64,000 bases of DNA from a bacterium (GTDB taxonomy: Bacteria > UBA10199 > 2-02-FULL-44-16 > JAAZCA01), in assembly GCA_021810905.1 (NCBI GenBank), contig JAJZQH010000005.1, positions 1-64,000 on the forward strand. The letters are read 5' to 3'. Shown here piece after piece: positions 28,808 through 37,068 of this stretch. The first letter of the stretch is position 1. Each line of letters opens with the position of its first letter. A program made the translations under genes and the position numbers. Under the pieces are notes generated by a model. The model did not search any database, was not told where the DNA came from, and worked only from the letters and a program-made list of their open reading frames with translations.

Positions 28808-30199
28808 ATGAGGTTAATGGACTTAGCAGCTCTTTCTCCGTTTGTGCTGGCGTCTTGCGGAGGCGATGCGTTTATGGAGGCGTCCTCTATTAACGATTCA
28901 GGAGCCGACGTTGCTTCTGACGCAGGCATGGATGCGGAGGCGGCAACATCGGACGGATGGCCGACTTTGGATTCCAATGCGGATCATGACGCGGTCATCG
29001 ACGGGGACGCCAATCCCTTCGCTGATGCTGGAGATGCTTCCGAATCCGGGCCCGTAACGCCTCCCGCGCCGGTGGCGCAGTTCTATTCCGATGCAGCCTG
29101 TCCGTTCCCAGCGAGCATTTCTTATGATGCGCCCACCAACACTCTGCTCATGGCGTGCGGCGCAAACGGCTCGCAGCCGAACGGACTCTTCAGGTCGCAG
29201 CCGCTGGGACAAGGTAATACATGGACTCTCGTGGGACAGGCAAAGGGTTATCCATCCTATCACATCGCGCTCAATGATTCATATTACCTCATCACCCATT
29301 CAGCCCCACACGGATTCAGCATCATCGACGGCAAGACGGGGATAACGACCGGCAGTGTTGACTTCTCTGCAATTTCACCGCTCGATCCGCTCTATGCGCA
29401 GATCAAATCCAACATCAATAGTCCAGCCGGGGCAGTGCTTGTCGGCGGTCAGATCTGTGTTGCGACGTCCAACCTGGATCAGATAGACCCGAACGATCCT
29501 TCCAGCACCACGTTCCATCAGGGCAGCGTCATCTGCATGCCATACAATTATGACGGAACGGTCAGCGTGGCGTATGCCACGGCGCTTCTCACCTCCGGAC
29601 TCAACCCTACGGCTATGGCGCTTATCGACAGCGATCCCGTGTCCGTTGAAGGCGGCTCGATTCAGCGATTCGCCGTGCTCTCCTCGAACTCTTACGCGAA
29701 CGATCCTGCCGACGATGCGAAGCTCGACGTGATCGATATCAACTCCGGCAGCATGAACTCGATCACGCTCGGCAAGGTGACTGCGCAGACGACGCCCGCG
29801 CTCGCGATGACTGAAGACGGGGCGTCGTTTATCGTGGGCGTGCAGAAACCGTCATCGCAATTCCTCGGAGTCAACTGGTCGGACGGCAACATTTCTTATC
29901 CGCCCGTGCAGCTCGTGACCAACGGCTATGTCTATGGAGCGAGCGTATTCGGCAAACTCGCGCTCGTCACGGATAGTGGCGTGTTCGGCGATCCTTCCAG
30001 GAACGGCGCGCTGTTTATCAGCAATGTCGATCCAGCCGGGTGGCAGGGCACGCTGGTGACGAAGATGCCCGGACTGGTAGGCGCGGGCGTTGCCGTAAAC
30101 GGAAAATACTACGCGACCGTGACGGTTCCTGAAAATTCGGATGCAGGCAACGATAAGAAGGGCGAGATTTACGTTACAGACCTCGGCGGGCTTCAGTAA
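28808..30199 (+). CDS. Surface lipoprotein, paralogue A, with Asp/Ala-rich linker
   Basis: This 463-residue protein has a signal peptide with lipobox LASC and an Asp/Ala-rich linker (residues about 20-85). A globular part of about 350 residues follows that is nearly colinear with the next gene: YDAPTNTLLMACGANGSQPN, ALFR/GLFRSQPLGQ, GFSIIDGKTG, ISPLDPLYAQIKSNI, VICMPYNYDGTVS, FAVLSSNSY and TAQTTPALAMTEDGASFIVGVQKPS, named by motif. The fold is probably a beta-propeller-like domain, but no family was recognised. AAGGAGG precedes ATG 28808. The open frame extends 33 codons upstream without signal character. Confidence 0.85.
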   Translation: MRLMDLAALSPFVLASCGGDAFMEASSINDSGADVASDAGMDAEAATSDGWPTLDSNADHDAVIDGDANPFADAGDASESGPVTPPAPVAQFYSDAACPFPASISYDAPTNTLLMACGANGSQPNGLFRSQPLGQGNTWTLVGQAKGYPSYHIALNDSYYLITHSAPHGFSIIDGKTGITTGSVDFSAISPLDPLYAQIKSNINSPAGAVLVGGQICVATSNLDQIDPNDPSSTTFHQGSVICMPYNYDGTVSVAYATALLTSGLNPTAMALIDSDPVSVEGGSIQRFAVLSSNSYANDPADDAKLDVIDINSGSMNSITLGKVTAQTTPALAMTEDGASFIVGVQKPSSQFLGVNWSDGNISYPPVQLVTNGYVYGASVFGKLALVTDSGVFGDPSRNGALFISNVDPAGWQGTLVTKMPGLVGAGVAVNGKYYATVTVPENSDAGNDKKGEIYVTDLGGLQ

Positions 30200-30250
30200 A
30201 AAAACGAGCAACATTGTTCGATGCAAGGAATCGGGGAGCGGGAGAAAGCC

Positions 30251-31825
30251 ATGACGAACTGGATGATAGCAGGCGGCGTTGCATTTGGACTCGGTGTCTC
30301 CGGCTGTACGCTCGATACTATGGGCGAGGGCGCGTACGCGAGCGCTCCTGACGGAGGATATTTTACGGAAGGCGGTTCTGGTTCCGGCGGCATTGAGGAC
30401 GATGTATCTCTTCCTGATCAGAGCGCAGGCGGTTTTGCAGGCGAGGCTGATACTGGCGGCGTAGGCGGGGCAGGGGGGAGCGGAGGTCTGGCTGGGACAG
30501 GCGGAACCGGTGGTTACGCGGGGACTGCGGGAAACGGTGGAGCAGGCGGTACTGCGGGTACAGGTGGAGATGGTGGAGCCGGAGGAATTGCAGGCACAGG
30601 CGGCGCCGGTGGTACGGGTGGCGCTGCTGGGACAGGCGGTGCGGCAGGCGCAGGCGGCACTTGTCCCACGGCTCCGATCGCCGATTTTTTTATGGATGCG
30701 CCGTGTCCCTGGGCAGCGAGCCTTGGCTACGAGCCGGCGATAAATGCATTCATTATGGCGTGCGGCGCAAACGGCGGCCAGCCTAACGCACTCTTCCGGT
30801 CGCCTGCGCTCGGACAGGCTGGTGCGTGGGCCAAACTCGGCAACGTCAACGGATATCCCTCTCATCACAGCGCTCTCAATGAACAATACTATGCGGTCAT
30901 GCACTCGGCGGTCGAGGGCTTCACCATCATCGACGGCAAGACCAGCAAGGTAACGACCACCATAAACTTCACGACGATCAACCCGCTCGATCCTCTCTAT
31001 GCGCAGATCAAAGCGACGATCAACAATCCTTCGGGTGCGGTGCTCGCGGGCGGCAAATTCTGTATTGCTACGTCAAATCTCAATCACGCGGATGCGGACC
31101 CCGCCAAGACGTCGTTCTATCCCGGCAGCGTGATCTGCGTGCCATACAACTACGATGGAACCGTGAGTTCGGCGTACATGACGGCCATGCTCACCTCTGG
31201 AATGAATCCAACCGGCATGGGGCTCATCGACAAAGACCCCGTGCCGGTGGACGGCGGTTACATGCAGCGCTTCGCGGTATTGTCGTCGAACAGCTACGGA
31301 TGGAACCCGAGCGACGCGGGGACGCCAAGCGCCATGCTGGACGTGTGCGACGCGATGAGCGAATCCGCGTGCGAGCACATAGACCTGGGAGAGATAACCG
31401 CGCAGACTTCTCCTGTGCTTTCCCTTACAGAAGATGGCGCGTCATTCCTTATCGGCGTGCAAAAGCCTTCCAACGGGTTCTTCGCCGTAAACTGGGACAA
31501 TGGATCCGTCACGTATCCTTCAACAACACTGACTCAGGTGAACAACTACGTAGCGGGGAGCAGTGCGCTGGGGAGCATTGCGCTGATAGTCGATGCTGGC
31601 AAGTATGGCGATGCGTCGAAGAAGGGCGGAATACTCTTTCATAGTATGGATACGATATCGCCTTGGTTCGGGACGACTCTTACAAGCGAGCTGCCAGGTG
31701 CTGCAGGCCCGTCGGTCGTTGCTGGTGGCAAGATATATGTGGTGGTAACCGAAAGCGGTGGCGGCGATGCCGGTACTGAACCTGTTGGCAAGATTTATGC
31801 GATCGACCCGAGCGGTTTACAGTAA
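30251..31825 (+). CDS. Surface lipoprotein, paralogue B, with Gly-rich repeat linker
   Basis: This 524-residue paralogue of the preceding gene has a signal peptide with lipobox VSGC. Its linker (residues about 50-135) is almost entirely GGxGG, AGTGG and GGAGGT repeats, whereas the neighbour has an Asp/Ala linker of similar position. The globular part keeps IMACGANGGQPNALFRS, GFTIIDGKTS, INPLDPLYAQIKATI and IGVQKPSNGF. Two extra Cys (DVCDAMSESACEH) form an insertion not seen in paralogue A. GGGAG lies before ATG 30251; ATG 30221 is an alternative. The two genes are 51 bases apart and end in a terminator. Confidence 0.85.
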   Translation: MTNWMIAGGVAFGLGVSGCTLDTMGEGAYASAPDGGYFTEGGSGSGGIEDDVSLPDQSAGGFAGEADTGGVGGAGGSGGLAGTGGTGGYAGTAGNGGAGGTAGTGGDGGAGGIAGTGGAGGTGGAAGTGGAAGAGGTCPTAPIADFFMDAPCPWAASLGYEPAINAFIMACGANGGQPNALFRSPALGQAGAWAKLGNVNGYPSHHSALNEQYYAVMHSAVEGFTIIDGKTSKVTTTINFTTINPLDPLYAQIKATINNPSGAVLAGGKFCIATSNLNHADADPAKTSFYPGSVICVPYNYDGTVSSAYMTAMLTSGMNPTGMGLIDKDPVPVDGGYMQRFAVLSSNSYGWNPSDAGTPSAMLDVCDAMSESACEHIDLGEITAQTSPVLSLTEDGASFLIGVQKPSNGFFAVNWDNGSVTYPSTTLTQVNNYVAGSSALGSIALIVDAGKYGDASKKGGILFHSMDTISPWFGTTLTSELPGAAGPSVVAGGKIYVVVTESGGGDAGTEPVGKIYAIDPSGLQ

Positions 31826-31852
31826 CAAAAAATAGTGACTGAAGACGCGAAA

Positions 31853-31893
31853 GAAAAAATCGCCGAGGCCTGTTGGCACCGGCGATTTTTTTT
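31853..31893. terminator. Bidirectional rho-independent terminator
   Basis: The stem AAAAAATCGCCG pairs with CGGCGATTTTTTTT around a 15-base loop. It lies between the convergent paralogue B and FN3 lipoprotein genes. Confidence 0.85.
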
Positions 31894-31918
31894 GCATGTC
31901 TCTTAATATGTCTACATG

Positions 31919-33727
31919 TCAGTAGAAGTACACCGCTCCTGCGTCTGCAGCACCCACGAGATCTGCCAGGTTCGCGCCGATGGCAATAAGATCGCCGTCG
32001 ATTCCAACTGAAAAGCCAAACTGATCGCTGCCTGCACCGTCTGAAGCGAGGAGCTTTGCCTCCTCAGTCCAGTCCGTTCCATTGAAGTTGTAGACGAATG
32101 CTGCGCCCGCGTCGGCGGCCTTGTCGTCGTTGAGATATGCACCCACCAAGGCGTAGTTGCCGCTGATGGAGACGGATGCGCCGAACTGGTCGTTCACGGA
32201 TGTGGATGAGGGGGTTAGAACCTTTTCCTCATTCCACGTCGCGCCGTCGTATCTGAGGATGATGGCGGACCCAGCCTTACTGCCGTCGCTCGGCGCTCCT
32301 ACGATGGCCACGTTGCCGTCGACGGAGACGCTCGAGCCGTACCAATCGTTTGCGGCGAAGTTGGTGGCATTGATCGTTGCGACCGGCGCGAGGGGATTCA
32401 GAGTGTAGAGATAAACGGCGCCGGCATCTGCAGCCTTGCTATCGTTATAAGGAGCGCCTACGAGGACCGTCACCCCGTTGAGAGCGACGGAATAACCGAG
32501 CTGATCGCCGGCTAAAGCCCCGACGGCGAATTTTGTTTCCGGAACGACTAGGTTCGTTGTAGACCAGTAGTAAAACGTTCCGCGATCATTTGTGCCTTGA
32601 TCGTATCCCGGCGTTCCAACCACCACATAGTCGGCGCCGATCGCTACTGATTGACCAAATTTATTGCCTGCGACTCTAACAGGCTCAACCAGGAGCGTAC
32701 CCGTATCCCATGTCGTCCCTGTTCTCTTGAAAACAACAGCAGCCCCGAAGACATTTGCAGGATTCGCGTCCGCAGCGGTTGGATCGCCGACTATTGCGAA
32801 ATCGCCGCTTATAGCTACTGCCTTACCAAAAGTTCCTTTTGTATCCGTGAGCGCTGCAGGCGGTAGAAGTACGGCCTCCTGTGTCCAAATACCACTTGCG
32901 TACCTAAATACGAAGGCGGCGCCTCTCTTTTTGAGATCAGCATTAAAATATGAGGGCACTCCCACTATTGCCGTATCGCTGCTTACAGCGACTGCCCAGC
33001 CTGCGTTCTCGCCGCCCTTTGCAGCTGAATCGGCAATGCTCTGGAGCTCGTTTCCTGCAAATATGGGCTTTGCCGATTTCTCATCCGAGAGCGGTCCCTC
33101 GCACACGGAGTTCACTGCTGCTACTCTGTAATAGTACGTGTTGAGATTGCTGAGATTCGCGTGCGCAAAATCATTTGTGGAAGACGTCTGTGTGTTCGGC
33201 GTGTTTGTGTCGATGCCCGCGGCGGTGTTCCAGTAGATCTTGTACGATGTCGCGCCGCTCACCGCATCCCATGCGAGCGTGAGACTTCTGTTGCCGACCG
33301 TTACCGCAAGACCCGTGGGTGTGCCAGGGAGACCGAGCTGCGGTGTGGCCGTCACTTCATCCGAGAGCGCTCCTTCGCCAGCGGCGTTCACCGCAGCGAC
33401 CGCGAAATAGTAGGGGATTCCGTTGGTGAGCCCGGCGCACGTGTATGGGGCAGTGGCGCTGTCAGCTTTTGCAGGCGTCGCAGCCGCCTTTGATATCGCG
33501 GCCGAGATGCCGGCGGCATCCCAGTAATAGACGACATACGAATCCGCGCCATCTACGGCTGTCCAGTTGATGACCGCCTGTGTGTCGCCAGCGGTCGCAG
33601 AGACGCCGGTGGGCGCCGCAGGCACCGCTACTACAGCGTCATCGCTACCCCCGCACGCGGCAAGTAACACCGCAAATGAGAGTGCCGCGATCGCGGCTAT
33701 ATAGCTCATTTTCCTGTTTATCGACAT
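31919..33727 (-). CDS. Lipoprotein with two fibronectin III domains and FG-GAP-like repeats
   Basis: This 602-residue protein has a signal peptide with lipobox LAAC. Two fibronectin type III domains follow (residues about 35-130 and 133-220; PAAPTGVSAT, WTAVDGADSYVVYY, then GTPTGLAVTVGNRSLTLAWD). Five or six FG-GAP-like propeller repeats of about 55 residues follow, each with a pattern such as FGxSVAIxGxxxxVGxP and DAGAVYLY. It is probably an outer-membrane or surface-exposed adhesion or matrix protein. GGGAGG precedes ATG 33727. Bases 33728-33909, upstream, separate it from the divergent TIG/propeller gene. Confidence 0.88.
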   Translation of the reverse strand: MSINRKMSYIAAIAALSFAVLLAACGGSDDAVVAVPAAPTGVSATAGDTQAVINWTAVDGADSYVVYYWDAAGISAAISKAAATPAKADSATAPYTCAGLTNGIPYYFAVAAVNAAGEGALSDEVTATPQLGLPGTPTGLAVTVGNRSLTLAWDAVSGATSYKIYWNTAAGIDTNTPNTQTSSTNDFAHANLSNLNTYYYRVAAVNSVCEGPLSDEKSAKPIFAGNELQSIADSAAKGGENAGWAVAVSSDTAIVGVPSYFNADLKKRGAAFVFRYASGIWTQEAVLLPPAALTDTKGTFGKAVAISGDFAIVGDPTAADANPANVFGAAVVFKRTGTTWDTGTLLVEPVRVAGNKFGQSVAIGADYVVVGTPGYDQGTNDRGTFYYWSTTNLVVPETKFAVGALAGDQLGYSVALNGVTVLVGAPYNDSKAADAGAVYLYTLNPLAPVATINATNFAANDWYGSSVSVDGNVAIVGAPSDGSKAGSAIILRYDGATWNEEKVLTPSSTSVNDQFGASVSISGNYALVGAYLNDDKAADAGAAFVYNFNGTDWTEEAKLLASDGAGSDQFGFSVGIDGDLIAIGANLADLVGAADAGAVYFY

Positions 33728-33909
33728 GATACCTCCCTGGGACTTAGGCGATTTAACGATTTGAGAGTTGTCTTACTATGAGAGGGGCACGATTCTCAAG
33801 GTAAAAAAGCTTTTGCGGGAGGGGCTGTCGATCGATACGGCATCTTTCTACGAGCTTGGAATCCGTACGCCAAGATGCTATTAGATATCGCTCTGACCGG
33901 AGGATCTGA

Positions 33910-35247
33910 ATGCGCAATATCTGGCTCACCCTCGCCGTCTTCATGGCGGCCCTCGTCTGCAGTTGCGGTATCGTCAATACGGCCATCAGCATCAGCTCCA
34001 TCTCGCCGTCGGGAGGCACCACCCTCGGTGGGACTGAAGTGACGATAACCGGGCAGAATTTCGGCAGCGCCGCCACCGTTGAGTTCGGCAGCGTCCCTGC
34101 AGTCGTCACCTCTTCCGAATCCACAAAGATAGTCGTAATATCCCCGCCTTCCGCTGACGCGACAGGAGCCGTAGATGTCACCGTCACGAACGCCAAGGCG
34201 GATACGGTGACGAGGAAGGGCGGCTTCACGTACGTGAGCATGCTGGCCTGCGTGGACAGGGATTCGGGTGACGTGGCGCTGTTCGATGTCGACAGCGCGA
34301 ATAATACGTTCGCGGCCTTTTCCAAATCGCCGTTCGCGGCCGGGGGAAACGCGCCGCGCGGAATCGCCGCGGACAGGTCGAACCAGTTCCTCTTCGTCAC
34401 AAACGGCAACAGCTCCACGGTATCTGTTTTTGAATATTCCGCAGAGGAAGGTCTCTTGACCGCAGTCAGCGGTTCGCCGTTCGCCGCAAACGCGGTGGGT
34501 CCGGTCGCAGTAGCCCTTGATGTGATGGCGCAGCTGGCCTTTGTGGCAAATTTCACTTCCAACAGCGTGTCGGTTTTTTCGTATGACGCGGCCACTGGTG
34601 CAATGACCCTTGATGGTACTACTCCGACAGGGGCAAGCGGAATTCAGCCCGTGGACGTTGAAGTGGACAGCGGCGCGAGGCTTCTGTTCGTGGCGAATTC
34701 AGGCAGTAACACCGTTTCGGTCTTCGACTATGCGACAGATGGCGTATTGACCGAGGTCGTGGGTTCGCCCTTTGCTGCGGGAGGTTTCGCCCCCAACGCG
34801 CTCGCGGTCGATACCGCATTGAGGGTTCTGTTCATCGCCAACTCCACTTCCAATACGATTTCGGTAATGCAGTACGACGCAAACGGAAAACTCACCGCGA
34901 CAGCGGGCTCGCCGTTTGCCGCCGGAGGCGCCCAGCCTTTCGACGTGGCGCTGGACCGCACCAGGGCTTTTCTGTTTGCTGCCAATGCAGCGAGCAGCAC
35001 TGTGACGTCGTTTTCCTACGACACCGCGGGATTTCTCACGCCATCGCCCGGCCTGGCGCCTAGCTCGGGCGGGTTGTCCCCGACTGCGCTCGCCGTGGAT
35101 GAGACGAACAGCGCCCTGTACGTGTCGAACTCGGGCTCCAATGACGTGCAGGCAATGACTTACGACCTTGCAGGCACCTTGACGACTGTCGGAAACACCG
35201 TGGCCAGCGGCGGACGCGCTCCGTATGGACTTGTATTTATTCCGTGA
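33910..35247 (+). CDS. Lipoprotein with TIG domain and lactonase-type beta-propeller
   Basis: This 445-residue protein has a signal peptide with lipobox VCSC. An IPT/TIG immunoglobulin-like domain follows (residues about 28-105, SISPSGGTTLGGTEVTITGQNF). A six- or seven-blade propeller comes next, of the 6-phosphogluconolactonase-like kind, with repeated units of about 50 residues: LTAVSGSPFAAN, LFVANSGSNTVSVFDY, LTEVVGSPFAAGG. No lactonase active-site assignment is made. It is probably a surface protein. CGGAGG precedes ATG 33910. The stop is followed at once by an octamer repeat. Confidence 0.88.
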   Translation: MRNIWLTLAVFMAALVCSCGIVNTAISISSISPSGGTTLGGTEVTITGQNFGSAATVEFGSVPAVVTSSESTKIVVISPPSADATGAVDVTVTNAKADTVTRKGGFTYVSMLACVDRDSGDVALFDVDSANNTFAAFSKSPFAAGGNAPRGIAADRSNQFLFVTNGNSSTVSVFEYSAEEGLLTAVSGSPFAANAVGPVAVALDVMAQLAFVANFTSNSVSVFSYDAATGAMTLDGTTPTGASGIQPVDVEVDSGARLLFVANSGSNTVSVFDYATDGVLTEVVGSPFAAGGFAPNALAVDTALRVLFIANSTSNTISVMQYDANGKLTATAGSPFAAGGAQPFDVALDRTRAFLFAANAASSTVTSFSYDTAGFLTPSPGLAPSSGGLSPTALAVDETNSALYVSNSGSNDVQAMTYDLAGTLTTVGNTVASGGRAPYGLVFIP

Positions 35248-35349
35248 CTCGTAAGTCGTAAATCGTAAGTCGTAAGTCGTAAGTCGTAAGTCGTAAGTGG
35301 AAGACCGACCCCTTAGGTTGTTTCGATTCACGATTCACGATTCACGTGA
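35244..35349. repeat. CGTAAGTC octamer repeat with inverse CGATTCA arm
   Basis: The left arm (35244-35299) has six or seven CGTAAGTC octamers. After a 24-base loop the right arm (35323-35349) has three CGATTCA-type units. The arms pair imperfectly. The element fills the gap and ends six bases before the rimO ATG, leaving no room for a clear ribosome binding site. Confidence 0.82.
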
Positions 35350-35355
35350 CCTTGC

Positions 35356-36678
35356 ATGAAGACCTTGCACTTGATTTCCCTTGGCTGTCCCAAGAACCTC
35401 GTGGATTCAGAGGTTATGCTGGGCGCGCTCGTACGCGAAGGCTATTCGCTCACCGAGAAGGCGGACGAGGCGGATATCATCATCGTGAACACGTGCGCCT
35501 TTATCGAGGATGCGAAAAAAGAAGCGATCGACACCGTGCTTGAGATGGCGCGCCACAAAAAGGATGGGCGATGCAACATGCTCGTCGTGGCGGGTTGCCT
35601 GCCTCAGCGCTATAGCGCAGAAGTCGAAGGTCTCTTTCCCGAGGTCGATCTGTTTGTCGGCGCGGGCGAATTCCCGCGGATCGCGGAGCTGATTGCGAAG
35701 TGGCAGGGAGGGCAGAAGACAGAAGTCGATCGCCCTTCATATATATACGATCACGAATCGCCGCGCATGCTTTCGACTCCATCGCATATGTCCTATATAA
35801 AGATCGCCGAAGGCTGCTTCCATCCGTGCTCCTTCTGCATCATCCCGAAGATCCGCGGCGGATACCGCTCCCGTTCGATGGATTCCATCTTAAAGGAGGC
35901 GGGGGTGATGCTCTTGAGCGGCGTGCGTGAATTGAATCTTATTGCCCAGGATTCGACCGCCTACGGGCGGGACGCCGGAGCCACACTCGCCCAGCTGCTC
36001 ATCGAATTGAGTGAACTCCCGGGCGAGAAATGGATACGCATGATGTACGCGTATCCGCACGATTTTCCCGATGCGGTCATCGAGGCGATGAAAGAGCATC
36101 GGGATATCTGCCGGTATCTCGACATACCGATACAGCACATAAGCGAGAAGGTGCTAGCGGCCATGCGGCGCAAGGGAGAAGGCCGCGAGATCCGCGCACT
36201 CATCGAAAAGCTGAGAAGAGAGATCGAAGGCGTCTCGCTCAGGACGAGCCTGATCGTAGGATTCCCGGGCGAGACGGACAAGGACTTCGAAGAGCTCAAG
36301 TCGTTTGTGAGAGAGGCCGAGTTCGAGCACCTGGGCGTGTTCGTATTCTCGCCCGAAGAAGGCACGCCCGCTGCAAAGCTCAAAAAACGCGTCCCACGGC
36401 GCGTGGCGCAGGAGCGGCAGCAGGAGATCATGGAGCTGCAGCGAGGGATCTCGCTGAAGAAAAACACCGCCCTGGTCGGAAAAAAGATGCGCGCGCTGGT
36501 GGAAGGACCTTCAGCAGAAACCGAGCTGCTTATTCAAGCGCGCCACGAAGGTCAGGCGCCCGACATCGACGGCGTCATCTACATCAACGAAGGCGAACCG
36601 CGCACAGGCGAATTCGCCACAGTAGAAATCACGGAAGCGCACGAGTACGACCTGGTGGCAAGCGCGGTCAAACCGTGA
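35356..36678 (+). CDS. rimO: Ribosomal protein S12 methylthiotransferase RimO
   Basis: This 440-residue radical SAM methylthiotransferase adds a methylthio group to Asp of ribosomal protein S12. The N-terminal UPF0004 domain has SLGCPKNLVDSE, NTCAFIEDAKKEAID and VVAGCLPQRY (three cluster Cys). The radical SAM motif is GCFHPCSFCIIPKIRG, followed by SLRTSLIVGFPGETD and a C-terminal TRAM-like domain. The length fits the family. ATG 35356 has no visible Shine-Dalgarno sequence because an octamer repeat abuts it. Confidence 0.95.
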   Translation: MKTLHLISLGCPKNLVDSEVMLGALVREGYSLTEKADEADIIIVNTCAFIEDAKKEAIDTVLEMARHKKDGRCNMLVVAGCLPQRYSAEVEGLFPEVDLFVGAGEFPRIAELIAKWQGGQKTEVDRPSYIYDHESPRMLSTPSHMSYIKIAEGCFHPCSFCIIPKIRGGYRSRSMDSILKEAGVMLLSGVRELNLIAQDSTAYGRDAGATLAQLLIELSELPGEKWIRMMYAYPHDFPDAVIEAMKEHRDICRYLDIPIQHISEKVLAAMRRKGEGREIRALIEKLRREIEGVSLRTSLIVGFPGETDKDFEELKSFVREAEFEHLGVFVFSPEEGTPAAKLKKRVPRRVAQERQQEIMELQRGISLKKNTALVGKKMRALVEGPSAETELLIQARHEGQAPDIDGVIYINEGEPRTGEFATVEITEAHEYDLVASAVKP

Positions 36679-37068
36679 AAAGAGCTACGTGCCACGGAGT
36701 ACGCGAACTCCCCGCCGCTCCCGGCGATGTTCCGAAACAGACGCCCCCGGAACGCCTTCGATGAGACCGCGTCGATGGCGCACTCTCATTTATCTGGAGT
36801 TTTTTTTACGTAAATCAATTTGCGGAGTGGTACGCAGCAAGCACGGATTCCGCCCTCCCGCCGAATGAACGGGAACGCGGTGGCGCGTGTTCGATCGTTA
36901 GCCGTAGAAGTTAGAATTATTCGGTGTCGACTCATTCGCCGGGAGGGCGGGAGCCGTGCGTCCTTCGTGGTACGGAGCCGGCGCGCTGGCGTGGAGCGAG
37001 GTTCGCTCCGTGCACCCGGAGCATTATACCGCTGCCTCTCTGTTCGCTAATGTGCTATAGATGAGCGC
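36679..37068. other. Structured intergenic region with a long inverted repeat
   Basis: This 390-base gap follows rimO. Bases 36829-36868 (starting GGTACGCAGCAAGCACGG) and 36933-36972 (ending TCCTTCGTGGTAC) are about 40-base imperfect inverse copies enclosing a 64-base loop, with both arms containing a CGCCCTCCCG-type core. Before it, short stems (CGCCG-CTC-CCGGCG, GTTCCG with CGGAAC) and a weak terminator-like stem at 36760-36789 followed by eight T residues are visible. An Arg-rich open frame across the arms is not credible as a gene. The region may encode a structured RNA or be a degraded mobile element; neither is shown. Confidence 0.6.

Noticed and set aside
30395-30660. Gly-rich segment as evidence of a mycobacterial PE_PGRS protein
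   Set aside because: The GGxGG run is a linker in a lipobox lipoprotein of a Gram-negative type; similarity to PE_PGRS is compositional.
35244-35349. Possible CRISPR array at the CGTAAGTC repeats
   Set aside because: Units are 8 bases, directly adjacent and without spacers; no cas genes are nearby.
36820-37050. Arg-rich 76-codon open frame in the gap after rimO
   Set aside because: It lies across the arms of the inverted repeat, has no ribosome binding site, and its composition is that of GC-rich non-coding DNA.
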